64,000 bases of DNA from VBOC01 sp964512655 (lineage in GTDB: Bacteria; Bacteroidota; Ignavibacteria; UBA10030; SZUA-254): contig CAZEJT010000009.1 in assembly GCA_964512655.1 (NCBI GenBank), positions 1-64,000 of the forward strand, written 5' to 3'. Under the pieces are notes generated by a model. It worked only from the letters and a program-made list of their open reading frames with translations. It was not told the DNA's origin and did no database searches. Positions 8,081 to 17,649 of the stretch are shown piece by piece (within the stretch, counting starts at the first letter, position 1; every line of letters starts with the position of its first letter). Position numbers and translations under genes: made by a program.

Positions 8081-9199
8081 ATGCGGATCCTGATCTTCAA
8101 CTGGCAGGATATCAGGAATCCGCTCTCAGGCGGCGCCGAAGTCCACCTTCATGAGATCTTCTCGCGCGTCGCGAGCATGGGCCATGAGGTCACGCTCTTT
8201 TGTTCTTCGTTCAAGGGAGCGCCGGATGAAGAAACGATTGACGGGATCAGGGTCATCAGGGAGGGTGGGAGGTACTTCTTCAACTATCTGGTACCGATCC
8301 GCTACTGGAGCCGATTCCGGAACGAAGGGTATGACGTCGTGCTCGACGACATGAACAAAATCCCCTTCTTCACCCCTCTCTACGTCCGCAAACCTCTCGT
8401 TCTCATCGTTCACCATCTCTTCGACACCGTCATCTTCCGCGAGGCCATTGTTCCGTTAGCGCTCTATGTCTATATCCTGGAGCGAATTGGAGTCTCCATC
8501 TACCGCAGCCGCAGAATTCCTGTGTTCGCGGTTTCGCCGAGCACCCGCGCGGAGCTGCTGAAGAAGGGTTTCAGGCATTCGGATATCGAGCTTGTGCCCA
8601 ACTGCGTCGATCACACGCGGTACCGTCCTACGGGCGTCGCTCGCAGCGCCACGCCTCTTATCGGATATATGGGCCGGCTCAAGAAGTATAAATCCGTGGA
8701 TCACCTCCTTCAGGCGTTCGCACGCATGCTCAAAAGCATCCCGGATGCGCGGCTGGTGGTTATCGGCGAGGGAGACGATCGCCCCAATCTCGAGAAAGCA
8801 GCCGCTGAGCTCGGCATCGCAGGATCGGTCCAATTCACCGGCTTCGTGGACGAAGAGCGGAAGCTAGCCCTCCTCCAGGAGGCGTGGTATCTCGTCAACA
8901 CCTCATCCGTGGAAGGGTGGGGGCTGACGGTGATCGAGGCTAACGCCTGCGGCACGCCCGTCATCGCAAGCGATGTTCCGGGGCTGCGCGACGCCGTCAA
9001 AGACGGGGAAACGGGGATGCTCTATCCCTACGGAGAGATCGATACGCTCACCGACAAGATGCTCAGCCTCGCGAACGACCGTGATCTCCGCGAGCGCCTC
9101 GGCGCTACCGCGTATACGTGGGCGAATTCGTTCGACTGGGAGAGAGTGGCCGTCCGGGCGGTCGGGCTTCTCGAGGACCGGATCGGCAGGGGGGCCTGA
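8081..9199 (+). CDS. Glycosyltransferase family 4
   Basis: A 372-residue GT-B fold enzyme. The N-terminal domain opens with MRILIFNWQDIRNPLSGGAE, in which the SGGAE loop is typical of GT4 enzymes. The C-terminal donor-binding domain has IGYMGRLKKYKSVDHLL (about 195-210), VVIGEGDD, and the EX7E-type segment SSVEGWGLTVIEANACGTPVIAS. It transfers a sugar from a nucleotide-activated donor, presumably in surface-polysaccharide assembly given the neighbouring glycosyltransferase and flippase. It begins the 8-13 kb glycan block and is separated by 3 bp from the next gene. Confidence 0.9.
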   Translation: MRILIFNWQDIRNPLSGGAEVHLHEIFSRVASMGHEVTLFCSSFKGAPDEETIDGIRVIREGGRYFFNYLVPIRYWSRFRNEGYDVVLDDMNKIPFFTPLYVRKPLVLIVHHLFDTVIFREAIVPLALYVYILERIGVSIYRSRRIPVFAVSPSTRAELLKKGFRHSDIELVPNCVDHTRYRPTGVARSATPLIGYMGRLKKYKSVDHLLQAFARMLKSIPDARLVVIGEGDDRPNLEKAAAELGIAGSVQFTGFVDEERKLALLQEAWYLVNTSSVEGWGLTVIEANACGTPVIASDVPGLRDAVKDGETGMLYPYGEIDTLTDKMLSLANDRDLRERLGATAYTWANSFDWERVAVRAVGLLEDRIGRGA

Positions 9200-9202
9200 A
9201 GG

Positions 9203-10192
9203 GTGGTGCTCCGAACAAAGCTGAGCATCCTGTTTGTTTCCGCTTTCCATACGCCCTTCATACAGGATGACATCGATCTGCTGGAAAAGCACTTTTCAGT
9301 CCGAAAGCAGATCGGTCACGGCACTGGGGCGGCGTTCAGAATCGCCGGGAGCTCGTTCCGGTCCGATCTCGTGTTCTGCTGGTTCGCGTCGGTCTATGCG
9401 TTCGTCGGAGTTTTGATGGCGAGGATTCTCGGACACCCGTCCTTCATCGTCGTAGGCGGGGTGGACGTGGCAAAAGACAGCGAGCTTCAGTACGGGATCT
9501 GGCTTAGTCCCTGGAGGGCGATCCTCGTGAGATACGCGCTCCGTCACGCCTCGCACGTCCTCGTCGTCGATCCCTCGCTCAAGGAGGCTGCGATCAGACT
9601 GGCGGGCTATTCGGGTGACAATATCCGATACCTCCCGACGGGATTCGACGCGGGGGCATGGAAACCCGCGGGAGAGAAAGAGCCGCTCGTCCTGACAGTC
9701 GCCGCCGTGCGGGACCCGAGCCGGCTCCGGGTAAAAGGGATAGACGTGCTTGTGGAAACCGCCCGCCGGCTTCCCGGCCTGACATTCGTCGTTATCGGAG
9801 TTGACGAGCCGCTCACCGGGGGTCTCCGCCCTCCCCTGAACGTTCATTTTCTCCCCCTGATGAAGCGTTCCGAATTGCTTCCGTACTACCAGCGCGCCAA
9901 GGTCTATTGCCAGCCCTCGCGGAGGGAGGGACTGCCGAACACGCTCTGCGAAGCCATGCTGTGCGGCTGCATACCCGTCGTTTCGAATGTCGGAGGAAAT
10001 CCGACCGCGGCAGGAGACGCCGGAATCCTCGTGCCTCCGGGCGACATCGATCGGCTCGCTGAGGCGCTCGGGAGAGCAGTTACGGCGAAGCCAGACTTCG
10101 GGGCGAGGGCGCGCGCGCGGATCGTCGCCATGTTCCCTAAGGAGAAGCGCGAGACGGAGCTTCTCGCGATGGTCGATTCGCTCCCGGAATGA
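9203..10192 (+). CDS. Glycosyltransferase, GT4-like
   Basis: 329 residues from a GTG start placed 3 bp after the preceding stop; an in-frame GTG follows directly. The C-terminal half has the GT-B donor-site signature QPSRREGLPNTLCEAMLCGCIPVVS with the EX7E glutamates, and a glycine-rich DAGILVPPGD loop. The N-terminal half is short and less conserved. It ends ATGA-overlapped with the flippase gene, so all three are probably co-transcribed. Donor and acceptor sugars cannot be told from sequence. Confidence 0.87.
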   Translation: MVLRTKLSILFVSAFHTPFIQDDIDLLEKHFSVRKQIGHGTGAAFRIAGSSFRSDLVFCWFASVYAFVGVLMARILGHPSFIVVGGVDVAKDSELQYGIWLSPWRAILVRYALRHASHVLVVDPSLKEAAIRLAGYSGDNIRYLPTGFDAGAWKPAGEKEPLVLTVAAVRDPSRLRVKGIDVLVETARRLPGLTFVVIGVDEPLTGGLRPPLNVHFLPLMKRSELLPYYQRAKVYCQPSRREGLPNTLCEAMLCGCIPVVSNVGGNPTAAGDAGILVPPGDIDRLAEALGRAVTAKPDFGARARARIVAMFPKEKRETELLAMVDSLPE

Positions 10193-11580
10193 AGCGGCTC
10201 TCGAGAAACTTCCTTTCGATCATTCTGAGCGACCTCGGGCGCAGGGTCCTCGGCTTTTTCACGATCGCGTACCTCGCCCGCCGCCTCGGGCCCTCAGAAT
10301 TCGGCGCAATCAACATCGGTTTCACGGTCCTCTCCTACGCGAGCATGGCAGCCATGGCCGGCCTCGGCACATTCGGCGCCCGCGCCGCAGCCCGCGGAGA
10401 CCTTGCCAATACCGCTGGAAGGCTTACAGGGGCCCGCTTTATCAATTCGATGTTCACACTCCTGCTCGTTGCATGCATCGCACTCGTGATTCCCGACAGA
10501 TCCACGGCTGCGCTGATGATGATCTTCTGCCTCTCCCTCGTTCCGAACTCCTTCAACCTTGAGTGGTACTTTCAGGGGAAAGAAGCGATGGGGTGGATCG
10601 GCGCTTCGCGCACCCTCTCGGCGGCGGTGTATTTTCTCCTTGTTATTACGCTCGTCCACACGGGCGGCGACATTCTGCTCGTCGCCGTGGCCGCCGTTAC
10701 CGGCGACTGCGCCGCGACCCTCCTCCTTGCCGTGAAGTACCGAAGGCGGTATCCGGGTGGCGAGCTCCGGCCCATTTTTCAGGGCTGGAAGCCCCTTACG
10801 GTGACGGCGTTCCCCCTCGGCGCCGGCTCGCTGCTCGCCCATGTCAGCACGAATCTACCGCCGCTTGTCATCGGCATACTGATGAGCAAGGCCGACGTCG
10901 GCATCTACAGCGCGGCGGGGAAACTGGTGGCCTTTGCGCTCGTGGGCGACAGGGTGCTCGGGACCCTTCTTTTGCCCGCATCGACGCGCTCCTTCGGACG
11001 CTCGCCGGAAGCGCTGGCGAACATGCTCAACGGTGCGCTTAAATGGATGATCGTGGCGGCGCTGCCGGTCTGTACGGGAGGGGCGATCCTTTCCGGAAGC
11101 ATAGTCCGCCTCATCTTCGGGGAGCAGTACTCGGCGTCCGGGGAAGTTCTAAGCATCCTGATCTGGTTCTTCCTCGCAACGATCCTGCACACCGTCTTCA
11201 CCTCGGGCCTCATCGCGTCGGGCCAGGAAAAGCTCTACGGCAGGATCATGGCGATCAGCGCGCTCATCTACCTCCTGGTCACCGTTGGGCTGACAATCTA
11301 CTTCGGTCCCGCGGGGACCGCTGCGGCAATGGTATTGTCTGAAGCGGCTGCGGTGTTCATGATGGCGCGCGCGCTGTCGCGATTCGTGAATGTTGCGCTG
11401 CCGCGAGCCGCAATAAAGGCGACGGCGGCATCGGCGGTGATGGCGCTCGCGTTGATTCTTATTCCGCTCCCTGCTCTCCCCGTTGCCATCGCATCCGGAG
11501 CGGCCGTGTATTCGCTTGTTCTTCTGGCCACAAGGGCCATCAGCCGAAACGAGTTCGTGGAATTACTGGAGCGGGTGTAA
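10189..11580 (+). CDS. Polysaccharide flippase (Wzx/MATE-like, MOP superfamily)
   Basis: A 463-residue integral membrane protein with 12-14 hydrophobic segments. It starts with a short basic tail and the family opening FLSIILSDLGRRVLGFFTIAYLARRLGPSEFG, of which YLARRLGP.EFG is the recognisable polysaccharide-synthase/Wzx motif. Such proteins move lipid-linked oligosaccharides across the inner membrane. The ATG overlaps the preceding stop by 4 bp, and its TAA overlaps the next ATG by 1 bp (TAATG). With two glycosyltransferases before and a deacetylase after, a glycan export unit is likely. No Wzy polymerase or Wza/Wzc-type export gene lies in the window. Confidence 0.9.
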   Translation: MKRLSRNFLSIILSDLGRRVLGFFTIAYLARRLGPSEFGAINIGFTVLSYASMAAMAGLGTFGARAAARGDLANTAGRLTGARFINSMFTLLLVACIALVIPDRSTAALMMIFCLSLVPNSFNLEWYFQGKEAMGWIGASRTLSAAVYFLLVITLVHTGGDILLVAVAAVTGDCAATLLLAVKYRRRYPGGELRPIFQGWKPLTVTAFPLGAGSLLAHVSTNLPPLVIGILMSKADVGIYSAAGKLVAFALVGDRVLGTLLLPASTRSFGRSPEALANMLNGALKWMIVAALPVCTGGAILSGSIVRLIFGEQYSASGEVLSILIWFFLATILHTVFTSGLIASGQEKLYGRIMAISALIYLLVTVGLTIYFGPAGTAAAMVLSEAAAVFMMARALSRFVNVALPRAAIKATAASAVMALALILIPLPALPVAIASGAAVYSLVLLATRAISRNEFVELLERV

Positions 11581-13166
11581 TGGAGCTGCGGGTCGGCATC
11601 ATCGGAAACGAGCCGGGCTGGCGGCTTCTCCTCAGCCAGGAGGGAATCCCTCACTCACAGGTACCCGAAGCGCCAGCGTCCGGCGAGTTCACCGTGGTGG
11701 CTGCTTCGGGCGAGGTCTCACCGGCCGGAGTCGAGGCACTGCGAAGTCATCTCAGAGGAGGCGGCTCAGTTCTCTGCTCCGGGGGAGTTTTCGGCCGCAT
11801 TGCGGAGGGGAAGACGAGGCGGAGGGTCATACGCTGCATTCTTGGCGATCAGGAAACCGGATTCTTCGACCCGGACCTCGCGGACATTTTTGGGCAGTGC
11901 GACATTCCGCTCGATGCGAATTCACTCGGCACCGACGGCGGAATTCAATCGGCCTTCTGCGGGGAGTTCGGCGGCGGACACGTCGCGGTGCTGCCGTTTG
12001 ATCCGGCCGCGCTCGCCTGCGACCGAAGGTCCGCCATGAAATCGTTCTACGCGGCAAGGCGCCGCTTGCCGTTCGAGAGGGTCTCCCTCGTGTCAAAAGG
12101 AGGAGTTCGCCGCATTACCTCGAAAGCCCTGGCATGGCTGCACCATCGGGGCGGATTTCCGTATGTCCACCTCTGGTATTATCCCGGAAATCAGCGCTCT
12201 GTCTTTGCTCTCCGCATCGATACCGATTATGCAGGTCGGTCGGAGATCGACGGGCTGCACGAACTCTTTCAGCGGTTGCACACGCCGGTCAGCTGGTTTG
12301 TCGACGCAGGAAGCCAAAGGGGATTTCTGAACCTCTATGCGCAATTCTCGGGAGATGAAGTGGGGATTCACTGCTTCGATCACAGAGGCGCGGGGGAACC
12401 GGGTGCCCGGGCGACCGACATCAGGCGTGCGATCGCAGAGTTCGGCTCGGCCGGATTGCATGCCGGCAGTTACGCGGCCCCCTACGGGACATGGGATGAA
12501 CGCCTCGCAGCCGACGTGGAGCAATTTAATTTCAACTATTCGTCGGAATTTTCGTACGATTATGATAACATGCCCTCGACGCCATATGCGGGGGGCCGGT
12601 ACCTATCGACGCTGCAGGTGCCGGTGCACCCGATCAGCGTCGGAGGCCTTCGCCGCCAGGGCTTCGGCGAGGAAGAAATGATCTCGTATTACCGGATACA
12701 GATCGAACGGAAACTCCGGCTTCGGGAGCCGATAATCCTCTATCATCATCCGGGGGATGGCCATCCCGCCGTCCTCGAGTCCATGGTCCGGAGTGCAAAA
12801 GACCACGCGCTCTCTCCGACAAGAATGGCAGATTTTGCCGCGTGGTGGCGCGGAAGAAGCTGCGAGAGCTTGAGCATAGCACAACACGGATCGGCACTCA
12901 CCCTGAAAAAAGCGGCCTCGGGCGGAGGTCGGCAGCCACAATCCCGGGGGACGCCCTTCCTTCGGATCGTCCGGAAGGACGGGATGGAGGCGTTTCATGC
13001 CCCGGAGGAGTCAATCAATCTCGAATCGCTCGAGTGGCATTCGCCGCCAAAGCCGCCCTCGCTTCCCTCCGACATCCTCCGCGCGCGGAAGTTCAATCCA
13101 TGGATACAGATCATACGAGCGGAGGACACTCTGGCGCGATTCTTAGGTGCCGGTAAGCCGCGATGA
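11580..13166 (+). CDS. Polysaccharide deacetylase-like protein (NodB homology)
   Basis: 528 residues. An N-terminal domain of about 200 residues, possibly glutamine-amidotransferase-like in fold but without a recognisable triad, precedes a NodB-type core. Motif 1 appears as ALRIDTDYAG (about residues 212-221), motif 2 as VGIHCFDHRG and motif 3 as AAPYGTWDE. The two Asp residues and His expected to bind metal are present, but the usual Arg of motif 3 (RxPYG) is Ala, so activity on acetylated sugars is not certain. A late IILYHHPGDGHP segment carries further histidines. No signal peptide is seen. Its position directly after the flippase supports a role in glycan modification. It overlaps the next gene by 4 bp (ATGA). 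Confidence 0.75.
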   Translation: MELRVGIIGNEPGWRLLLSQEGIPHSQVPEAPASGEFTVVAASGEVSPAGVEALRSHLRGGGSVLCSGGVFGRIAEGKTRRRVIRCILGDQETGFFDPDLADIFGQCDIPLDANSLGTDGGIQSAFCGEFGGGHVAVLPFDPAALACDRRSAMKSFYAARRRLPFERVSLVSKGGVRRITSKALAWLHHRGGFPYVHLWYYPGNQRSVFALRIDTDYAGRSEIDGLHELFQRLHTPVSWFVDAGSQRGFLNLYAQFSGDEVGIHCFDHRGAGEPGARATDIRRAIAEFGSAGLHAGSYAAPYGTWDERLAADVEQFNFNYSSEFSYDYDNMPSTPYAGGRYLSTLQVPVHPISVGGLRRQGFGEEEMISYYRIQIERKLRLREPIILYHHPGDGHPAVLESMVRSAKDHALSPTRMADFAAWWRGRSCESLSIAQHGSALTLKKAASGGGRQPQSRGTPFLRIVRKDGMEAFHAPEESINLESLEWHSPPKPPSLPSDILRARKFNPWIQIIRAEDTLARFLGAGKPR

Positions 13167-14905
13167 ACATCAACCTCAGGAACGGGACATCAGCGGCGAA
13201 AACGAGATCAACCATCGTCTCGGCTCTGCTTCTGCTTGCGTCCCATGCTGCTGTCGCCCAGCAGCCTCCTCCCCCCGAGGGCCTTTACTACATCCGGGAC
13301 AGCGTCCTCATCGGCACGAGAGATGACCACTCCATTGTATCGACGATCGTTCTGAAGAAAGAAGGAAAACGGCCGGCGCCTGCGATCCTCTTTTTCACGA
13401 CGTATTATCAGGGAGAGAGTGACTCCTTCTTCGGCAAACTCGCTGCAGACAGAGAGTACGCCGGGGTCGTGGCGTATTCACGCGGGATCCGATCGAACCT
13501 CGACGACTACACACCGTATGAACACGACGGCGAGGACGTGTACGACGTCATCGACTGGATCAGCAAGCAGTCGTGGTGCGACGGAAGAGTGGGGATGTTC
13601 GGCGGCAGTTACACCGGATTCGTTGAATGGTCGACGGTCAGGAAAGTCCACCCTGCTCTCAAGACCATCGTCCCTCAGGCGGCTGTCATGCCCGGGTTCG
13701 ATTCGCCGTTCGAGAACAACGTGCCGCAGGGCTTCACGCTGAGCTGGCCGAACAGCATCCTGAATTATCCGCCGCTGCCCCCAGCCCTGAATCAGACATG
13801 GTACTCGAAAGGGTCTTCGTACCGGTCGCTTGACACCCTCGCAGGCCACCCTAACCGCATGTTCCAGAAATGGCTTCGGCACCCTTCTTACGACTCGTAC
13901 TGGAAATCGCTCGTTCCCACTCCTGAAGAGTACGCGGGCATTTCGATACCCATTCTCTGCACGACGGGATACTACGACGGAGCGCAGATCGGCGCGATGG
14001 AATATGCCAGGCAGTACTTTAAGTACAGGAAGAACCCGGAGCTCTATTTTGTGATCGGCCCTTACGACCACGGGGGCGCCCAGCGGAGCCGTCCGGCCGA
14101 CACCCTGATGGGCTACCCCATCGATACCTCGGCAAGGCGGAGCATGAGGGGGCTGGCGTTCGACTGGTTCGATTACGTGCTGAAGGGAATGGCGAAGCCC
14201 GCGATCCTGAAGGACAGGATCAATTACGAGGTCATGGGAGCCGACGAGTGGAGACACGCCCCTTCCTTCGGCGCGATGAGCAATGACACCCTGACCTTCT
14301 ACCTCAGGGCCGATAGGGAGGGAGACAGGAACCCTCTTTCGCCGCAGAAACCCTGGAAGAGGGAATACCTCACTCAGATCGTCGATTTCAAAGACAGAAT
14401 GAACCAGAACAATTACTACACACCCCTCATCGTCAACGATACTCCCGCTGTAAGCAATGGGATAGTATTCGAAACTGAGCCATTCACCGATACTCTGATT
14501 ATCAACGGCTGCTTCACCGGCACTATTGCGGCTTCGATCAACAAGAGGGACATGGATTTCTCGGTCGCATACTACGAGGAGATGCCCAACGGCAAGTATT
14601 TCAATCTCACCAGATACCTGGGCCGGGCAAGCTACGCCCGGGACAACGCGAAGCGGGAACTGCTGGCGCCGAACAAGGTGACGATGATCGCCATGCGGGA
14701 GACTCGCATGGTGTGCAAGAGGTTTGAAAAAGGGAGCAGGCTTCTCATCGTGCTCAATGTCAACAAGCATCCGTTCGAGGAGATCAATTATGGCACCGGG
14801 AAGGATGTCCACGACGAGACGATCGCGGATGCGGGCGAACCCCTCCAGGTGCGCTGGTACAACGACAGTTTCATCAGGGTCCCAATATGGAAGGACTCGG
14901 AGTAG
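13163..14905 (+). CDS. CocE/NonD family hydrolase (S15 X-Pro dipeptidyl-peptidase-like), exported
   Basis: 580 residues with a Sec signal peptide (basic start, hydrophobic SALLLLASHAAVA, cleavage about residue 32). The alpha/beta-hydrolase core has the nucleophile elbow GMFGGSYTG (Ser149), a YYDG segment giving the acid, and the histidine in IGPYDHGG. A beta-rich C-terminal domain typical of the S15/CocE family follows (about 380-580). Known members cleave Xaa-Pro peptides or acyl esters; the substrate here cannot be assigned. The ATGA overlap with the deacetylase gene suggests co-transcription. Confidence 0.88.
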   Translation: MNINLRNGTSAAKTRSTIVSALLLLASHAAVAQQPPPPEGLYYIRDSVLIGTRDDHSIVSTIVLKKEGKRPAPAILFFTTYYQGESDSFFGKLAADREYAGVVAYSRGIRSNLDDYTPYEHDGEDVYDVIDWISKQSWCDGRVGMFGGSYTGFVEWSTVRKVHPALKTIVPQAAVMPGFDSPFENNVPQGFTLSWPNSILNYPPLPPALNQTWYSKGSSYRSLDTLAGHPNRMFQKWLRHPSYDSYWKSLVPTPEEYAGISIPILCTTGYYDGAQIGAMEYARQYFKYRKNPELYFVIGPYDHGGAQRSRPADTLMGYPIDTSARRSMRGLAFDWFDYVLKGMAKPAILKDRINYEVMGADEWRHAPSFGAMSNDTLTFYLRADREGDRNPLSPQKPWKREYLTQIVDFKDRMNQNNYYTPLIVNDTPAVSNGIVFETEPFTDTLIINGCFTGTIAASINKRDMDFSVAYYEEMPNGKYFNLTRYLGRASYARDNAKRELLAPNKVTMIAMRETRMVCKRFEKGSRLLIVLNVNKHPFEEINYGTGKDVHDETIADAGEPLQVRWYNDSFIRVPIWKDSE

Positions 14906-14922
14906 GATGATCATGATGGATA

Positions 14923-15005
14923 CGCGCCCTGAAGGGCGCGGCTACAAAAGCCCTGATACATTGGCGCCGCGCGGGGCCGATACGCGCCGCAAAGGACGCG
15001 CCTAC
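14923..15005 (+). repeat. Two REP-like palindromes, family A
   Basis: Copies at 14923-14945 (arms GCGCCCT/AGGGCGC, tail GGCTAC) and 14983-15005 (degenerate arms GCGCCGC/GGACGCG, tail GCCTAC) lie between the S15 and beta-lactamase-like genes. The second copy ends 6 bp before the next ATG, so it is part of that gene's leader. Confidence 0.7.
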
Positions 15006-15011
15006 AATCGC

Positions 15012-16439
15012 ATGGTGAGCGGGGCAGGATCCGCCGGATTGAGTATCGCCCTCCTGTGCTGTTCGATCACTCTCCATGTCGTTGCCCAGAACAAGGCTGC
15101 GGAAATAGACTCGCTGATGCAGGCGCTCGCATCGAGGGGACAGTTCAACGGGAGTGTTCTCGTGGCAGAGCATGGAGAGGTGATCTATGAGAAGGGATTT
15201 GGAACGGCAGATATCGAACACGGCATCCCCTTCGCGCCATCGACGCCCTGCTACCTCGCTTCCCTGGCAAAACAATTCACGGCGATGGGCGTCATGATCC
15301 TGGCGGAGCAGCACAGGCTTGCACTGGCCGATCCGCTTTCGAAATACTTCTCTGAATTCTCACGCTCGGCCCCCGGGGTTGCGATCAGGCATCTCCTCAC
15401 CCATACATCCGGCATGCCCGACTATGTCAGGATGGGTCTCGAGCATCCCGGCCTCACGAACGACAGCGTGATGCTTGCGCTCGAGCGGGCAGATTCGATG
15501 GACTTCCCGGCGGGGAGCAGGTTTCAATACAGCAACTCCGGTTATATCGTTCTGGCGAAGATCCTGGAGAAAGTTTCCGGGAAGCGGTATCGGGACTTCC
15601 TCAAGGAGCGCATCTTCGATCCCCTGGGGATGAGCTCCACGCTCGTCTGCGACGAATCGCGGCCCGGAATTCCCGGCCACGCGACCGGCTACGGCAGGTT
15701 TGGCGATCTTGATGATTACAATCTTTTCACATACGGCGAAGGGGGTATCTACTCCTCTGTCGAAGACCTCTTCAAATGGGATCAGGCTCTCTACACCGAG
15801 AAACTCGTCAGATCCTCGACGCTTGAGGAAGCGTTCGCAAAGCCAGCGCTGAATGACGGGAGCGCCTCCAGCTACGGATTCGGTTGGGCGATAGGGGAGT
15901 ACGACGGTCAGAAGACGACGTCTCACGCGGGACGATACGGGGGCTTCGATACGTACATCAAGCGGTTCACGAAGGACCGGAACGCGGTCATCTTTCTGAC
16001 GAACCACGGCTTCAGGAACATGAGCGCCATCGGAGGCCCGCTTATCAATATTCTCTATGGGAAGCCGTACGCTCTCCCCAAGCTGTCGATCGCCGAGGCC
16101 ATGTTTGGAACGTACAAATACAACGGCATCAGCAAGGCGACGGTGCTGTATCGCCTGGTGAAGGGAAAGAATGACACGACGTACGACTTCGGAGAATCGG
16201 AGCTGAACGAGCTGGGCTACGAGCTGCTGGGGAAGAAGTTGTATCCGGCGGCAATCGAAATTCTCAAGATGAATGCGGAGCAGTATCCCTCGTCGCCCAA
16301 CGTCTATGACGGGTTGGGCGAGGCGTACATGGACAACGGCGATAGAGAACTTGCCATACAAAATTACCGCAAAGAACTGGAGCTGGATCCGGGGAATCAG
16401 AATGCGGTATCGATGCTCAAAAAGCTCGGCGTCAATTAG
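15012..16439 (+). CDS. Exported serine hydrolase, class C beta-lactamase/PBP-like, with TPR tail
   Basis: 475 residues from ATG 15012. A signal peptide (LSIALLCCSITLHVVAQ) precedes a beta-lactamase-fold domain with the catalytic SLAK (Ser84, Lys87), YSN (Tyr173-Asn175) and a late SHAGRYGG box replacing KTG. These are the three motifs of class C beta-lactamases, D-aminopeptidases and esterases. The last ~90 residues form two TPR-like helical pairs (YPAAIEILKMNAEQYPSSPNVYDGLGEAY region). True beta-lactamase activity should not be assumed; most such fusions are peptidases or esterases. The reading frame is open further upstream into the S15 gene, but only this start gives a signal peptide. Confidence 0.88.
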   Translation: MVSGAGSAGLSIALLCCSITLHVVAQNKAAEIDSLMQALASRGQFNGSVLVAEHGEVIYEKGFGTADIEHGIPFAPSTPCYLASLAKQFTAMGVMILAEQHRLALADPLSKYFSEFSRSAPGVAIRHLLTHTSGMPDYVRMGLEHPGLTNDSVMLALERADSMDFPAGSRFQYSNSGYIVLAKILEKVSGKRYRDFLKERIFDPLGMSSTLVCDESRPGIPGHATGYGRFGDLDDYNLFTYGEGGIYSSVEDLFKWDQALYTEKLVRSSTLEEAFAKPALNDGSASSYGFGWAIGEYDGQKTTSHAGRYGGFDTYIKRFTKDRNAVIFLTNHGFRNMSAIGGPLINILYGKPYALPKLSIAEAMFGTYKYNGISKATVLYRLVKGKNDTTYDFGESELNELGYELLGKKLYPAAIEILKMNAEQYPSSPNVYDGLGEAYMDNGDRELAIQNYRKELELDPGNQNAVSMLKKLGVN

Positions 16440-16456
16440 GGAAGAGCCCTGAAATC

Positions 16457-17494
16457 GTGCGCGTCTCTCTTGCCACATACCAGTCGGTCATGATGCTGAA
16501 GGGGGGTCCGCGCACTCAGATCCTCCAGATGAAGCGGTGCCTCGAGGAATCCGGCGTGCAGGTGTCGCTGTTCGATTCGTGGGAAGAGCTCCGGAAACCG
16601 GAAATCGACCTCGTCCACATCTTCGGCGCAAACCTGGGTACGTACCATTTCGCGCGGGAGGTCAGGAAGCTTGAGATACCGATGGTCGTGACTCCGATCT
16701 TCTTCACCCGCCATTCGGCCCCCTTCGTGCGGTCGATCGTCACCGCCTACGGACTCGTCCGCAACGTCGCCCGCGGAGTGTGGACGGATTATGCCCTCGC
16801 CTCTGAGATCTGCTCCTGGGCGCAGGCGGTCCTTCCGAATACCACCAGCGAGGCCCGGCTTGTCGAGTGCGGCCTCGGAATCGTGAAGGAGAGGATCGAG
16901 GTCATTCCGAACGGAGTGGAGAAGAGGTTCTCCGACGCGGAGGGGGCCCTGTTCAAGGAGAAATACGGCAAAGAGGGTTTTGTCCTGAATGTGGGACACA
17001 TCGGTCCTCCCAGAAAAAACGTCTACCGCCTGATTTGTGCGCTCGAAGATGTACACGTACCTTCGGTGATCATCGGCCGGTTGGAGCAGAACGAGTACGG
17101 GCGGAGATGCATGGAGCGGGCGAAGAAGAATCCGCGCCTCCTCATCCTCGATTCCCTTCCGAACGATTCCCCCCTCCTCTCTTCCGCCTATGCGGCGAGC
17201 GACGTCTTCGTCCTTCCCTCGATCTTCGAAACGCCGGGGATTGCGGCGCTCGAAGCAGCGCTCGCGGGCGCGAAAATCGCGATTACGAAATACGGGGGGA
17301 CGGAGGATTACTTCGGACCCTACGCCGAGTATCTGGAGCCCACTTCAGTGGAGCTGATCCATCACGCGATCGTGACGGCGCTGAACAAACCCAGGGATCA
17401 TGCCCTGAGAGAGCATGTTCGAGCGGAGTTTCTCTGGGAGCGGGTCGCGGAGAGAACGGCAGCTGTGTACAAGAAGGTGCTGAACGCGCCCTAA
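16457..17494 (+). CDS. Glycosyltransferase family 4
   Basis: 345 residues from GTG 16457. The opening MRVSLATYQSVMMLKGGPRTQI contains the GGP loop of GT4 enzymes. The C-terminal half has LNVGHIGPPRKNVYRLI and the donor-site segment VFVLPSIFETPGIAALEAALAGAKIAIT, with Glu residues in the expected places. Function is probably surface glycan synthesis with the genes at 8-13 kb, although two hydrolase genes separate them. The final codons Asn-Ala-Pro-stop are inside a family A palindrome, so the stop codon is supplied by the repeat. Confidence 0.88.
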   Translation: MRVSLATYQSVMMLKGGPRTQILQMKRCLEESGVQVSLFDSWEELRKPEIDLVHIFGANLGTYHFAREVRKLEIPMVVTPIFFTRHSAPFVRSIVTAYGLVRNVARGVWTDYALASEICSWAQAVLPNTTSEARLVECGLGIVKERIEVIPNGVEKRFSDAEGALFKEKYGKEGFVLNVGHIGPPRKNVYRLICALEDVHVPSVIIGRLEQNEYGRRCMERAKKNPRLLILDSLPNDSPLLSSAYAASDVFVLPSIFETPGIAALEAALAGAKIAITKYGGTEDYFGPYAEYLEPTSVELIHHAIVTALNKPRDHALREHVRAEFLWERVAERTAAVYKKVLNAP

Positions 17495-17607
17495 AGGGCG
17501 CGGCTACAAAAGCTCTGACACGCAGGCGCAACGGGCCAGGAGGAGTGCCCTTCGTAGCCGCGGGCTTCAGCCCGCGCATGTCACGCATTCGCTCCCTGAA
17601 GGGCAGG
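17485..17607. repeat. REP-like palindromes in both orientations
   Basis: A forward family A copy (17485-17507, arms GCGCCCT/AGGGCGC) is followed by a copy in opposite orientation at about 17553-17577 (GTAG head on the plus strand, arms GCGGGC/GCCCGC, loop TTCA) and a degenerate tail copy at about 17591-17613. They fill the interval between two convergent genes. This is the only clearly inverted family A copy in the window. Confidence 0.75.
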
Positions 17608-17649
17608 CCTACCAGGGCATCCTCGAACTAGCCTCTCTCGCTTGACCTC

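Noticed and set aside
14724..15011. Upstream start of the beta-lactamase-like gene inside the S15 gene
   Set aside because: That extension is out-of-frame S15 sequence plus REP elements; only ATG 15012 gives a signal peptide.
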